A stretch of DNA of 21,215 bases from Desulfobacterales bacterium. Lineage in GTDB: Bacteria; Desulfobacterota; Desulfobacteria; Desulfobacterales; UBA11574. A model generated the notes under the pieces. The model ran no database searches. It was not told the DNA's origin and worked only from the letters and a program-made list of their open reading frames with translations. Within the stretch, counting starts at the first letter, position 1; the number at the start of each line of letters is the position of its first letter. This document shows positions 7,799 through 16,115 of the stretch, piece after piece. The DNA is taken from contig JAQYVG010000018.1 in NCBI GenBank assembly GCA_030145595.1, positions 290 through 21,504 on the forward strand. Reading direction: 5' to 3'. The translations under genes and the position numbers were made by a program.

Positions 7799-8896
7799 AT
7801 GAAATCTTTTTACAAAAAAATTCTGACCGTATTGTTTTTGGCCTTACTCGTGCCCACTGCAGCGGCCCGGGGGGGGGAAACTGTTGCCGGAGGGGATGCA
7901 ACGGATACGGTTGCCGTCCAGGGCCAACGTTTGAAAGGGTGGATTCGACTTCTCGATTCCGAGGGCGTCACCCTTGATACCGCTTACGGAAAAGGTAAAA
8001 TAAAGATTGACTATCAAGATATCGAACAAATTTCTTCACAGCGCCCCTTTCGCATTTATTATGGTGAAGATCATGTTGTGCAGGGGCAGATACTGGGTAT
8101 TGAAAAGGGGCTGTTGTCCATCGGCATGATCCCGGAATCGGCCGTTTCCATTAAGGCGGCTGCAATTATCACCGGCCTTGCATTGCAAGAGTATGAAACC
8201 TCCTGGCTGAGGCGTATGCGAACCGACTTTCGGCACTGGAACGCGAATCTGGCTTTAGGGTGGCGCTACGAAAGAACCGCGGTTGACAAAAACAAGCTCG
8301 AATTCGGTCTCAGGCTGGCACGACGTAAATCTCCGACCCGGCTTGTTTTTGACTTCAGGTATGCATACGAAATTCAGAAGTCATCCGGAGGCGTAGAAGC
8401 GACAACCAAGGACGAATTGATGACGTACCTTTTGGGAGAGTACGACGTGCGCGACCAATGGTTCCTTTTTGCCCGGCCGGCAATCGAACGGGACCGACCT
8501 CGATTAATTGAGCAACGTCTTTACCCGGCAGCCGGAATCGGGTACCGCTTTTATGAGGATAAAAACTATCTGCTACAGCTACCGTTCGGTTTCGGCTATG
8601 TGGATGAGGAATTCATAGGCTTTGGAGAAAACACTTACACGGCCGGTTATATCGGGTTTGAGGGCCTTTACACCTTCAAAAACGGGGTGACAATCTCATG
8701 CAATCTCTTATTAATGCCGGGGCTTGATGATCCGGGCGAAGAACGGCTTTTCAGATTCGATTTTGATTTTAAACTGCCGATTGTCGACCCGGTGGCCCTA
8801 CTGTTTCGGTTTACGAACGTCAATGACAACAATCCGGATCCGGAGGTCGGGGACAATAAATTTACAACCTTTATGGCACTATCTATAGATTTTTAG
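7799..8896 (+). CDS. DUF481-like outer-membrane beta-barrel protein
   Basis: 365 residues from ATG 7799; no good ribosome site is visible upstream, so the start rests on the signal peptide (MKSFYKKILTVLFLALLVPTAAA). Residues about 40-115 form a small beta domain with the pattern GxLKGWIRLLDSEGVTLDTAYGKGKIKIDYQDIEQI, which typically precedes DUF481 barrels. From about residue 145 the protein has alternating aromatic/hydrophobic strands (WNANLALGWRYERT, TRLVFDFRYAYEI, LMTYLLGEYDVRDQWFLFARPAIERD) and ends in phenylalanine, as outer-membrane barrels do. This matches the DUF481/YdiY type of protein, of unknown function, often near stress or transport genes. It follows the transporter gene by 70 bases with no clear terminator between, so co-transcription is possible. 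Confidence 0.8.
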   Translation: MKSFYKKILTVLFLALLVPTAAARGGETVAGGDATDTVAVQGQRLKGWIRLLDSEGVTLDTAYGKGKIKIDYQDIEQISSQRPFRIYYGEDHVVQGQILGIEKGLLSIGMIPESAVSIKAAAIITGLALQEYETSWLRRMRTDFRHWNANLALGWRYERTAVDKNKLEFGLRLARRKSPTRLVFDFRYAYEIQKSSGGVEATTKDELMTYLLGEYDVRDQWFLFARPAIERDRPRLIEQRLYPAAGIGYRFYEDKNYLLQLPFGFGYVDEEFIGFGENTYTAGYIGFEGLYTFKNGVTISCNLLLMPGLDDPGEERLFRFDFDFKLPIVDPVALLFRFTNVNDNNPDPEVGDNKFTTFMALSIDF

Positions 8897-8903
8897 TTTG
8901 AAA

Positions 8904-8922
8904 TGCAGCATAAATTGCTGCA
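8904..8922 (+). terminator. Stem-loop after the DUF481-like gene
   Basis: TGCAGCA and TGCTGCA pair perfectly around a TAAAT loop, eight bases after the stop. No T-run follows, so it is a weak candidate for an intrinsic terminator; it could instead protect the 3' end of the message. Confidence 0.4.
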
Positions 8923-8988
8923 CACAGGGAAGAATTTAGCAAACTAATAAAATAATATTATGATTTTATTAAGAAACAGAAAATTGAA

Positions 8989-9045
8989 GCTTCCCGCCCC
9001 AAAGTCGGGGATTCTGACATGCGTCAGTGCTTTGCGGCGAGAAGC
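8989..9045 (+). promoter_or_regulatory. Structured 5' leader of the glycine-zipper lipoprotein gene
   Basis: A 57-base hairpin can be drawn by hand. 8989-8998 pairs with 9036-9045 (nine of ten pairs, one C/A mismatch). Then CAAAG (9000-9004) pairs with CTTTG (9030-9034), and CTGAC (9014-9018) pairs with GTCAG (9023-9027) around an ATGC loop. A purine-rich bulge TCGGGGATT lies on the 5' side. It ends 10 bases before the ribosome site AGGAGGTG (9055-9062). I do not recognise a known riboswitch class. It may be a cis-acting RNA structure, or simply a repetitive palindrome. Confidence 0.4.
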
Positions 9046-9066
9046 GATCCGGTCAGGAGGTGAAGT

Positions 9067-9681
9067 ATGATATCGAAACATTCGCGTGGGATCGCAATTA
9101 AATTACTGGTCGTGGGGTGTGTTATACTGCTTAGCGCCTGCTCTAAACAAAGCGTGCAAAGAGCGGGAGAAGGTGCCACGATGGGCGCTGTTGTCGGCGC
9201 CGCCGGAGGTATGGTCAGCGCCCTTGTTTTCGGTGGTGATGTCGGAAATGCCGCCGCCCGGGGGGCTGTCTGGGGCGCGAGCACAGGGGCTGCTTCCGGG
9301 GCTATGATTGGCGCAAAGGAAAATCAGGTTAAGAAAGATCAGCAAGCTGCTGCAATCGAGAAGCTGAAGTCTACTCTGGGCGAGGATGCTTTCAACGGAC
9401 TTGCAGCACTGACCAATTGCAAACACGAGATAGCGTTGGGCTACGCCCAAACGGCTGCAAATTTAGATGATAAAAATCATGCCCTGGCAGGCCTGTGGAT
9501 CGAAGTGCTTACCTATGCGGACAGTCGGCAGGAGGATCAGGCCCGGGCACTGTTTTCGGATCTTGTTGCCGAAGACTCCAGGATCAGCTCGGAAGCCCAG
9601 GCCGAGGAATCCATGCGCAAGGCATTACAGAAACTGATGGATATCCGCGGAGAATTCAATTTGCCAAGGATATGCGGCTAG
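9067..9681 (+). CDS. Glycine-zipper lipoprotein
   Basis: 204 residues; a strong AGGAGGTG ribosome site precedes ATG 9067. The N-terminus is a lipoprotein signal: KLLVVGCVILLSAC with the lipobox LSAC and acylated Cys25; Ser26 follows, so sorting to the outer membrane is expected. Residues about 35-83 are a glycine zipper (GATMGAVVGAAGGMV and ARGAVWGASTGAASGAMIGA), a motif able to insert in or pack against membranes. Residues 90-204 are a soluble helical domain containing EDAFNGLAALTNCKHEIALGYAQTAANLDDKNHALAGLWIEVLTYAD-like TPR-type helices and C-terminal Cys203. Related glycine-zipper lipoproteins influence envelope integrity. The gene has its own structured leader, and 222 bases separate it from the next gene, so it is probably a single-gene unit. 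Confidence 0.85.
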   Translation: MISKHSRGIAIKLLVVGCVILLSACSKQSVQRAGEGATMGAVVGAAGGMVSALVFGGDVGNAAARGAVWGASTGAASGAMIGAKENQVKKDQQAAAIEKLKSTLGEDAFNGLAALTNCKHEIALGYAQTAANLDDKNHALAGLWIEVLTYADSRQEDQARALFSDLVAEDSRISSEAQAEESMRKALQKLMDIRGEFNLPRICG

Positions 9682-9796
9682 GCGCAGCAAGGATATGACA
9701 ACTCTAATGAGACATTGACTTGTCAGCTGCAATAAAGTGTAATGCCCGAATAAATCCTAAACAAACTGGGTATGGCGCATCCTCGACTTTCGCTAA

Positions 9797-9813
9797 ATTA
9801 GTGTAATGCTAAT
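9797..9813. promoter_or_regulatory. Small dyad ATTAG-N7-CTAAT with repeated AGTGTAATGC
   Basis: The arms ATTAG and CTAAT flank TGTAATG. The 10-mer AGTGTAATGC occurs here (9800-9809) and again 64 bases upstream (9736-9745), both in the leader region of the beta-barrel gene at 9905. Two copies of a 10-mer in 222 bases suggest a regulator site, but no regulator is identified. Confidence 0.25.
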
Positions 9814-9904
9814 GACGTTTTTGTTCTTTGCCATCAAACAAACAGAACAAAATCTGCTTTGGGACCAATAACTGTCGCATAAACAAGGTAAAAAGGAGCC
9901 GATT

Positions 9905-10738
9905 ATGAAAAAGACCGTCTGGATTTTGGTGATAGTATTTATTGCCGTTTTCTTTTCTTTTCCTGTGCATGCCGAAAGCAGCGACCCTGTTGACCAGTCC
10001 TGGGAACGTTTCAGCTTTAAACTGGGGGGATATATTGCCGACATTAACAGCAGTGTCTACCTCGGTTCCGACACACTCGGACTTGGAGCCATGGTGGATG
10101 TCGAGGAGGCCCTGGGTCTGGATTCGTCCATGTCGGTTTTAAGAGCGGAAGTCAATTATCGCTTCGGCAGCAGTCAGCGTCATATGGTCGGCTTAAAGTA
10201 CTATGATTTTCGCCGCAGTTCCACAAAAACGCTGGAAGCCGACATAACATGGCAAGATAAAGAATACAAGAAAGGCACCACTGTTGAGAGTTATTTAAAT
10301 ATTGGAATCTTCAAGGCCGGCTATGGCTACGCCTTTTACCAGGATGATCGCATCAGTCTGGCGGCTTCTATAGGATTGTTTGTATGCCCCATCGAGGGTG
10401 GTATAACCGCATCCGGAGGCAGCACATCCGAGGAAGACATTGTCGCGCCCCTTCCGGTAGTGGGTCTAAGTTTGGATTTTGCCATCACGCCCAAACTGTT
10501 TATAAAACAGTCTATTGAAGTTTTCTATTTGGAAATCGGTGATTTCAAAGGTTCAATCAGTTCATTTACTATCGCCTGCGAGTACGATTTCTGGAAGAAT
10601 GTCGGCTTCGGTCTCGGGTACGATGTGTTTGATTTAAAACTTGAAGCCAACGGTTCAGACTACCCCAATATCGATTTTATAGGAAAAGTTGAATTCGAAT
10701 ACTCAGGGCTTTTGCTTTATACTAAGATCTACTTTTAA
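9905..10738 (+). CDS. Outer-membrane beta-barrel protein
   Basis: 277 residues with ribosome site AAAAAGGAG before ATG 9905. Signal peptide residues 1-23 (MKKTVWILVIVFIAVFFSFPVHA). The remainder is a series of amphipathic strands (FSFKLGGYIADINSSVYLG, SVLRAEVNYRFGSSQRHMVGLKYYDFRR, LNIGIFKAGYGYAFYQD, SLAASIGLFVC) ending YSGLLLYTKIYF with a terminal Phe, which fits recognition by the BAM machinery. About eight to ten strands seem likely. The gene starts the transcript leading into the giant mechanosensitive channel, whose start is only 25 bases downstream of the stop. The 3' end is nearly duplicated at 17543-17588, the remnant of a lost paralogue. Function unknown; partnership with the channel is inferred from position only. 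Confidence 0.85.
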   Translation: MKKTVWILVIVFIAVFFSFPVHAESSDPVDQSWERFSFKLGGYIADINSSVYLGSDTLGLGAMVDVEEALGLDSSMSVLRAEVNYRFGSSQRHMVGLKYYDFRRSSTKTLEADITWQDKEYKKGTTVESYLNIGIFKAGYGYAFYQDDRISLAASIGLFVCPIEGGITASGGSTSEEDIVAPLPVVGLSLDFAITPKLFIKQSIEVFYLEIGDFKGSISSFTIACEYDFWKNVGFGLGYDVFDLKLEANGSDYPNIDFIGKVEFEYSGLLLYTKIYF

Positions 10739-10763
10739 CCAAAACTCTATACAGGCTGGATAA

Positions 10764-13700
10764 ATGCAAAAGGCGATGACTATCAGACAAACATGTTCGC
10801 ATCTGCTCTCCTATAACCTTATAGCCAAAGGGTTTACGACGGTTCTGTGGATCGTGACGGTGACATTGATGAATCCTTTGTTGGCAATATCCGGAGACAC
10901 AGAAACAAATAGACAAAATTTGCAGGCACGCCAACTGTTTGAATTGAGCAACAATGAACTGCTTGAACAGGCCCGGACGATCTTTGATGAAGCATCCGGC
11001 AAATACCTTGTGCAACTGCGGGGATTATCAACATGTAACATACTTCTTCAGCAGGCCAGGCGCGAAACTGCATCTCTGAATATTACCCAAGAAAAACCTG
11101 CAATACCTGCAAAACATATGTCTGCGGTTGAAGCTGCCAAGATTGCTTTGAATCATTCCAAAATAAGGCTCGATACATTTAAACACCAGCTTGAATTGCT
11201 TGAGAAAGAGAAATCATTATTGGAGAAAAAACTTTCTCAAATAGACGCCGCACAGTTGGCTGCCAATCATTTTGATAATCAGCTTGACAAGTTGAGTCTG
11301 TATTTATTTGAGATCGGACTACGTGTCAAAGACGGTACCTTGAGATATGATCAAGTTCCCGATCTGTTTAACGCCAAACAGATAAAAATTCAAAGACAAG
11401 GGCTTCAGCAGCAGCAAGATGCCTTGAAGATGAAAGAAAAAGCGAGTCTTAAAGAAGTTGACATAACCTTCAAGCGCATTCAAAAAGGCCAAAAGGCGGT
11501 CATAGCATCCGAAGCTCATTATTTTGCGGTTAAGGCCAAATATGCCAAGGCGCTTCAAACCATAGAACTGGAACAGGAATATTCCGCACACGCCCCAAAA
11601 AAACTGCTCGAATATATTACCAGCTTGCAGGAAGAACGAGCATGGCTCGGCAGGACCTATCATCGGGCACAGGATCGATTCAACAAGAGTCAGGCCGATG
11701 TCTCTCGGATGCAGCAGGAACTCGAAAAGCTTTCAGCTCCCCAAACAGAGGAAACCAAGATCATTCATGCCGAAGAAGCACAGCTGATAGCCGAAGTTGC
11801 TGAAAAGACGGTTGTCTATCATGACACGCGCATCGAGAAACTGATAGTACTGCGTTCAAAGCTCCAATCACTTATCAAACAAGGAGAATCCCTTAACGCC
11901 GACGCAACAGTTTTAGGTGATCATCTTTTCAAAATGCAGGTGATTGCCAAAATCCTTGAACGTTTTGCCGGTGAAAGCAAAATTTCATTGGATTTAATTC
12001 CAAAAGGCAGCGGCTCAGAAATAATCATGGCTGCCGGCATTTCTGTTTCGGCCTATCTGTCCAATGCTTTGGCTGTCATGCAGAAAGCCAAAGCTCAGAT
12101 GGCACTGTATGACCAACAGATAGAAGCATCAAAAACCGCCCGAAAAAAAGCCGAAGATAAAGCGGCAGCTTTGAAAAAGATTTATGAATCCGCTTGGCAG
12201 GCTCAACAAAGACAGCAGGAACTCAAGAATCTGACAGGCGAACAGATTATTCTTATGTTTGAAAAGAATGCAGAAAAATTACAGCAAAATCTGATTGCGC
12301 TGCAAAGACGTCATGAAGAATTCAGCAAATCTTACAAAGATTTTAAAAAGGATAAACAGCGCCTGGAATCTTTAAGGGATCCTTTATTACGCTCGGCTCG
12401 CCAGGAAACCCTTTTTGAAAAAAAACAGATTATTGAAAAAATCTATAAATTTGCGGGATTAGATTTGCCGGCTGAGAAAATTCGGGTTCCAACCGGGACA
12501 AATTCTGCCGATGCCGATGCCGGGCAGCAGCAAAATAGTGCCCAAGGCTCAGCCAAAGATGATTTTGCCTCCGGAATAGAAAAGTATCAAAATTTGTTGT
12601 CAACCCGTGCCGGAATTTCCGACAGTCAGGAAAGGTATCGTATTGAACAATTAACGCTGTTAAATTCTCTGCAAAAACAGTTTAAAGAATATCAAGAAAT
12701 TCTGTCTGAAACCAGCAAGCTGGCGCTGCAACACAACGCCGGAGCCGTAGAACTAAAAAAGCGCATGGGAAGCAGGCAATTGAGTGACAATCAAATCCCT
12801 GAGGGAATAACCGAGGCTTTGAAAGGGGATCTGACTGATCAGCTTGAAACCGAGATATCCGACTTGCTGAATTTTCAGATAATTTTCCGCCAACAGAGTA
12901 ACAGACTCGGTTACAAGAGTAAAAAATACAATCAGGGCAATGTGGTGTTAGCCGAAATCCAGAGTTCGGTCAACAAACGGGTTGACATACTGCGCGAATC
13001 GATAAAGCTGGATCAGGACTTTAAACTTGAACGAGCGGCGCTTGCCGAAACCAAGCTGAAAACATTGCAGCAGAAAGCATTGCGCCGCATGGAGTCTGAA
13101 GATAAAACAGCCGAAATTCTGCTTAGTTTTGTTCCGTCCGCGCGCGCTAAAAACCTGAGCGCGCTGCTTAAAGCTTATTATATCGATCTGACAGAACTGG
13201 AGATAAAGCAGGAAAATCTGAAAACACTAAAAAGTGAAGTCGGGCTGTTGATCCGGCTTACAGAAGAGGAAAAATCCCTCATTTCAAAAATATTGGTCAT
13301 TTTCCGGAAAGAAAAAGAACAATTGATAATTGAAAAAGAAGACGAATGGGTAAAAATCGAGGCTCAATTCAAGCCCCCAAAGGCCGAAGAAATTCTGAAT
13401 AATTTTGAGGCCAAAACCGGACGTCGCCTTTCAACACCGGCGCCGGTTCTGGAAAAGCACAAGGTTGAAGCCATTGAAGCAGCAACCTATTTTGTTTTTG
13501 ACCTACATATTCAAATCGACACCGTTAACAAATGGATCGAACTTTTCGAACAAAGACTTTCACCATCGGGTATTGATGCGGATATCGGTGGGGGACTCGA
13601 CAAGCTCGGAGCGCTGAATGCCACAGATTCGGCCATTCACCGCAGAATTCAATTCATCGCCGGGCATTCGCAGGATGAATTTGTGAATTTGGCAACAGAT

Positions 13701-14618
13701 GAGAAACCGAAGGCCGAAATCGACAAGCAACGTTTTTTGGAAGGTGAAATCGGCATGTTGCGATCGGAACGTTACAAAATACGCAGTCAGGCAATTTTCC
13801 GAGTATTGTTTAAACTGGCAATTATTTTTCTGATCGCAGCGATCTTCCTACGCCTGGCCAACGCCCTGATGGACCACTACCAGAAAGCGGATATTGGAAA
13901 AAATCCACAAGCCAAGCTTTTTCTTTCCTTCCTTATGACTATTTTAAAATTTACCGTATGGATGCTTGCCATTGTTACGGCATTGAGCACCTTAGGATTT
14001 AATATCGGCACCATTCTGGCCGGTCTCGGAATCGGCGGTTTGGCAGTGGCCATGGCCGCCAAAGATTCTCTTGCCAATATCCTGGGCGGTATTATGATAT
14101 TCATAGAACAGCCCTTTACGCTCGGGGATATTATCAAAATAGGGTCTTTACCGGCAGCTAAAGTTGTCGACATGACCTGGCGTACAACCAGACTGCTCGA
14201 TACATTTAATTACTACATGAACGTGCCCAACAGTCAGGTTGCCGAATCATCGATTCAGAATTATACCAAATCGGTTCCCATCGGAGATTATATTGATGTT
14301 TACATCTCACCCGAACATCGTCCTGAAAAAGTGCTTGAACTCGTGAACCGGGCGCTTGCAGACTGCAAAACAATTTTGCAAGAACAAGATAAAGGCACCA
14401 TTGTGGCGGGGCTGGAAGTTTTTGAAAATATGACCATGATGAAATACTGGCCCTGGTGGTCTGTAGATGATTATCACAAACGCTTTGGTATACGGGGCGA
14501 AGTTTGGAACTGTATTTGGAAACGACTTTCGGAAGCAGGCATAGAAATGAAAGCCAGGCCTTTCGAGCTGCAAGAAACAGCGGGCTTTAAAGATTTGCCG
14601 GACAACGGTAAAACCTAA
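10764..14618 (+). CDS. Giant MscS-family (MscK-like) mechanosensitive channel with long periplasmic coiled coil
   Basis: 1284 residues. An N-terminal hydrophobic segment (about 20-43) acts as signal peptide or anchor; ATG 10764 has only a weak ribosome site, and the ATG at 10776 is an alternative. Residues about 50-1000 are almost entirely charged helix with long Lys/Glu/Gln heptads, broken by a flexible linker near 573-600 (Ser/Ala/Gln/Asp-rich). Three membrane helices follow (about 1010-1034, 1052-1077, 1078-1117). The last carries the MscS pore signature GTILAGLGIGGLAVAMAAKDSL and continues to LGGIMIFIEQPFTLGDII. The cytoplasmic vestibule ends near residue 1270. E. coli MscK also has a large periplasmic domain but has many more membrane helices; here only three are evident, so this is a different architecture. 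A coiled coil of this length could reach across the periplasm, perhaps to the barrel encoded just upstream. Confidence 0.93.
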   Translation: MQKAMTIRQTCSHLLSYNLIAKGFTTVLWIVTVTLMNPLLAISGDTETNRQNLQARQLFELSNNELLEQARTIFDEASGKYLVQLRGLSTCNILLQQARRETASLNITQEKPAIPAKHMSAVEAAKIALNHSKIRLDTFKHQLELLEKEKSLLEKKLSQIDAAQLAANHFDNQLDKLSLYLFEIGLRVKDGTLRYDQVPDLFNAKQIKIQRQGLQQQQDALKMKEKASLKEVDITFKRIQKGQKAVIASEAHYFAVKAKYAKALQTIELEQEYSAHAPKKLLEYITSLQEERAWLGRTYHRAQDRFNKSQADVSRMQQELEKLSAPQTEETKIIHAEEAQLIAEVAEKTVVYHDTRIEKLIVLRSKLQSLIKQGESLNADATVLGDHLFKMQVIAKILERFAGESKISLDLIPKGSGSEIIMAAGISVSAYLSNALAVMQKAKAQMALYDQQIEASKTARKKAEDKAAALKKIYESAWQAQQRQQELKNLTGEQIILMFEKNAEKLQQNLIALQRRHEEFSKSYKDFKKDKQRLESLRDPLLRSARQETLFEKKQIIEKIYKFAGLDLPAEKIRVPTGTNSADADAGQQQNSAQGSAKDDFASGIEKYQNLLSTRAGISDSQERYRIEQLTLLNSLQKQFKEYQEILSETSKLALQHNAGAVELKKRMGSRQLSDNQIPEGITEALKGDLTDQLETEISDLLNFQIIFRQQSNRLGYKSKKYNQGNVVLAEIQSSVNKRVDILRESIKLDQDFKLERAALAETKLKTLQQKALRRMESEDKTAEILLSFVPSARAKNLSALLKAYYIDLTELEIKQENLKTLKSEVGLLIRLTEEEKSLISKILVIFRKEKEQLIIEKEDEWVKIEAQFKPPKAEEILNNFEAKTGRRLSTPAPVLEKHKVEAIEAATYFVFDLHIQIDTVNKWIELFEQRLSPSGIDADIGGGLDKLGALNATDSAIHRRIQFIAGHSQDEFVNLATDEKPKAEIDKQRFLEGEIGMLRSERYKIRSQAIFRVLFKLAIIFLIAAIFLRLANALMDHYQKADIGKNPQAKLFLSFLMTILKFTVWMLAIVTALSTLGFNIGTILAGLGIGGLAVAMAAKDSLANILGGIMIFIEQPFTLGDIIKIGSLPAAKVVDMTWRTTRLLDTFNYYMNVPNSQVAESSIQNYTKSVPIGDYIDVYISPEHRPEKVLELVNRALADCKTILQEQDKGTIVAGLEVFENMTMMKYWPWWSVDDYHKRFGIRGEVWNCIWKRLSEAGIEMKARPFELQETAGFKDLPDNGKT

Positions 14619-14625
14619 ATAAATG

Positions 14626-14902
14626 AGCAATCGGGGAGTTTTCGCTGTAAGACCGCTCAATGGATAATCATATTTTAAACCGTGTGAACTCGAATATAAA
14701 GGTTCGTAAAGAAATAACAGAGGCTTTTGCAATAATATTAATTGTTTTGATAAACAACCGGTGATCGCTTGCGATGGCAGCTTTTGGCAATACGTCTGTT
14801 CTTTCTAACGATCCTTAATATACTCAAACAGCACACACTTTAAAATCTGATCACCCATTTCGCTTATGCACAAAGCATTATGGGAAAAACTCCCCGACTG
14901 CT
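14626..14902. mobile_element. MITE-like element with 17-bp terminal inverted repeats
   Basis: AGCAATCGGGGAGTTTT (14626-14642) and AAAACTCCCCGACTGCT (14886-14902) are reverse complements at 16 of 17 positions. They bound a 277-base AT-rich segment that fills most of the 322-base gap between the giant channel gene and the nitrilase gene. No ORF of useful length lies inside, and I see no convincing target-site duplication. Inside are only short palindromes, for example ATCGCTTGCGAT at 14764-14775. A non-autonomous transposon derivative is the best reading; a coincidental pair of regulatory sites is less likely. Confidence 0.5.
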
Positions 14903-14940
14903 GAAACCAATTAATCATGTTTTTTCAGGAGACAACGATT

Positions 14941-16080
14941 ATGACATCTAAAACTGGCGATAAAAACAGAAAGGCGATCCAAAAGCAAATCTTTATTATT
15001 CTTAGTCTTCTTTTGATCTTTTTCCTTGTCGGGTGTGAACATCTTAATCGCTCCGAAGCAAAAGGTCCCGAAAAAGATCATATCAAGGTTAGCGAACATT
15101 GGTATTCCCAGGACTCAAGCAAAATTTCGATAGGAATTACCAATATTAAAAACCATGTCTCATCTACAGGGACAACCAGCATTGATAAAAACAAACAGAA
15201 AATACTAAATGTCATTGATGAATTCAAAAAATACAAGGTTAACATGATTTTATTTCCAGAATTCTCTCTGACCGGTTATTTCTGGGAAGACACGCCTGCA
15301 TGCTGGAATTATATGCGAGAAGGTTTAACGAACAATCAATTAGAATGGTTGGCCGAAGTTAAATCCAAGTTGGATGATGATTTGAATTTTATCATTTTCA
15401 ACAACATACGACTAAACCCCGACAAACCCGACGGCAAATTTTTGAATTCCACATTTGTTATCCACAAAGATTTTGATGTGGCTAAATTAACCTCCAAAAA
15501 AAACGAACAAGCATATATCTATGATAAAACATTTTTGCCCGGTATTGAAAAAATATTTACTACGTCCGGAAAAGACGACAGTTTAGTCCTTGATACCAAA
15601 TGGGGAAGATTTGGTTTTACAACCTGTTATGACATGTCTTTTGCCCAAATATATCAAGAGTACGCCACGTTTGACCAAGTGGATGCTATTATCCAGTTGG
15701 CAAGTTGGAGAGGGACGTCAACAAGGGAATATTCCGCAATGAACGTAAAAAGTGACCATTATTATGGATTTATTTGGGATTTGATGGCCTCGAGCCAGTC
15801 GGCATTCAACCAAGTCTGGATTTTCGCGTCTAATGCCGTCGGAAAACAAAAAAGAGGGGATTATGAATTCTGGGGCGGGTCGGGCGTGTGGGCCCCGTCA
15901 GGTATGAATCTCGTTCAAGGGCCGCATGTTTCCGAGGAACTTATCGTCATGCACCATATTGATATCAAAGGGCAAACCAAGTTTGAACATGATGATTTCC
16001 ACTACTACAAAGATTTTATCGAAATTTATAACCCCATAATTGATAAACGTGCCCATACAAGGACAAGAGGGAAACAATAA
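14941..16080 (+). CDS. Lipoprotein nitrilase-superfamily (carbon-nitrogen) hydrolase
   Basis: 379 residues. ATG 14941 is preferred to the in-frame ATG 14917 because CAGGAGA lies at the right distance. A lipoprotein signal is present (FIILSLLLIFFLVGC, acylated Cys32). The catalytic triad of the superfamily is visible: Glu107 in ILFPEFSLTGY, Lys196 in YDKTFLPG, and Cys229 in FGFTTCYDMSF. The AIIQLASWRGTS and WIFASNAVG blocks are the usual core strands after the nucleophile. The family cleaves or forms non-peptide C-N bonds (amidase, nitrilase, pantetheinase, apolipoprotein N-acyltransferase). It lacks the multi-helix membrane part of Lnt. Mature protein in the envelope, substrate unknown; secreted vanin/biotinidase-type amidases are the closest functional analogy by location. 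Followed after 35 bases by the patatin lipoprotein gene, probably one operon. Confidence 0.87.
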   Translation: MTSKTGDKNRKAIQKQIFIILSLLLIFFLVGCEHLNRSEAKGPEKDHIKVSEHWYSQDSSKISIGITNIKNHVSSTGTTSIDKNKQKILNVIDEFKKYKVNMILFPEFSLTGYFWEDTPACWNYMREGLTNNQLEWLAEVKSKLDDDLNFIIFNNIRLNPDKPDGKFLNSTFVIHKDFDVAKLTSKKNEQAYIYDKTFLPGIEKIFTTSGKDDSLVLDTKWGRFGFTTCYDMSFAQIYQEYATFDQVDAIIQLASWRGTSTREYSAMNVKSDHYYGFIWDLMASSQSAFNQVWIFASNAVGKQKRGDYEFWGGSGVWAPSGMNLVQGPHVSEELIVMHHIDIKGQTKFEHDDFHYYKDFIEIYNPIIDKRAHTRTRGKQ

Positions 16081-16115
16081 GGGATAACATTTAAAAATCC
16101 GGATGAGGTAGGGGT

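Noticed and set aside
9014..9034. Cyclic di-GMP riboswitch suggested by GCGTCAGTGCTTTGC
   Set aside because: The conserved core segments and their order do not fit that riboswitch; the resemblance is limited to a few bases.
14774..14790. TGGCAGCTTTTGGCA as a sigma-54 promoter for the nitrilase gene
   Set aside because: The GG and GC elements are nine, not ten, bases apart, and the spacing of sigma-54 promoters is strict.
14917..14940. ATG at 14917 as start of the nitrilase lipoprotein
   Set aside because: The ribosome site CAGGAGA lies after it and fits ATG 14941; the lipoprotein signal is complete from 14941.
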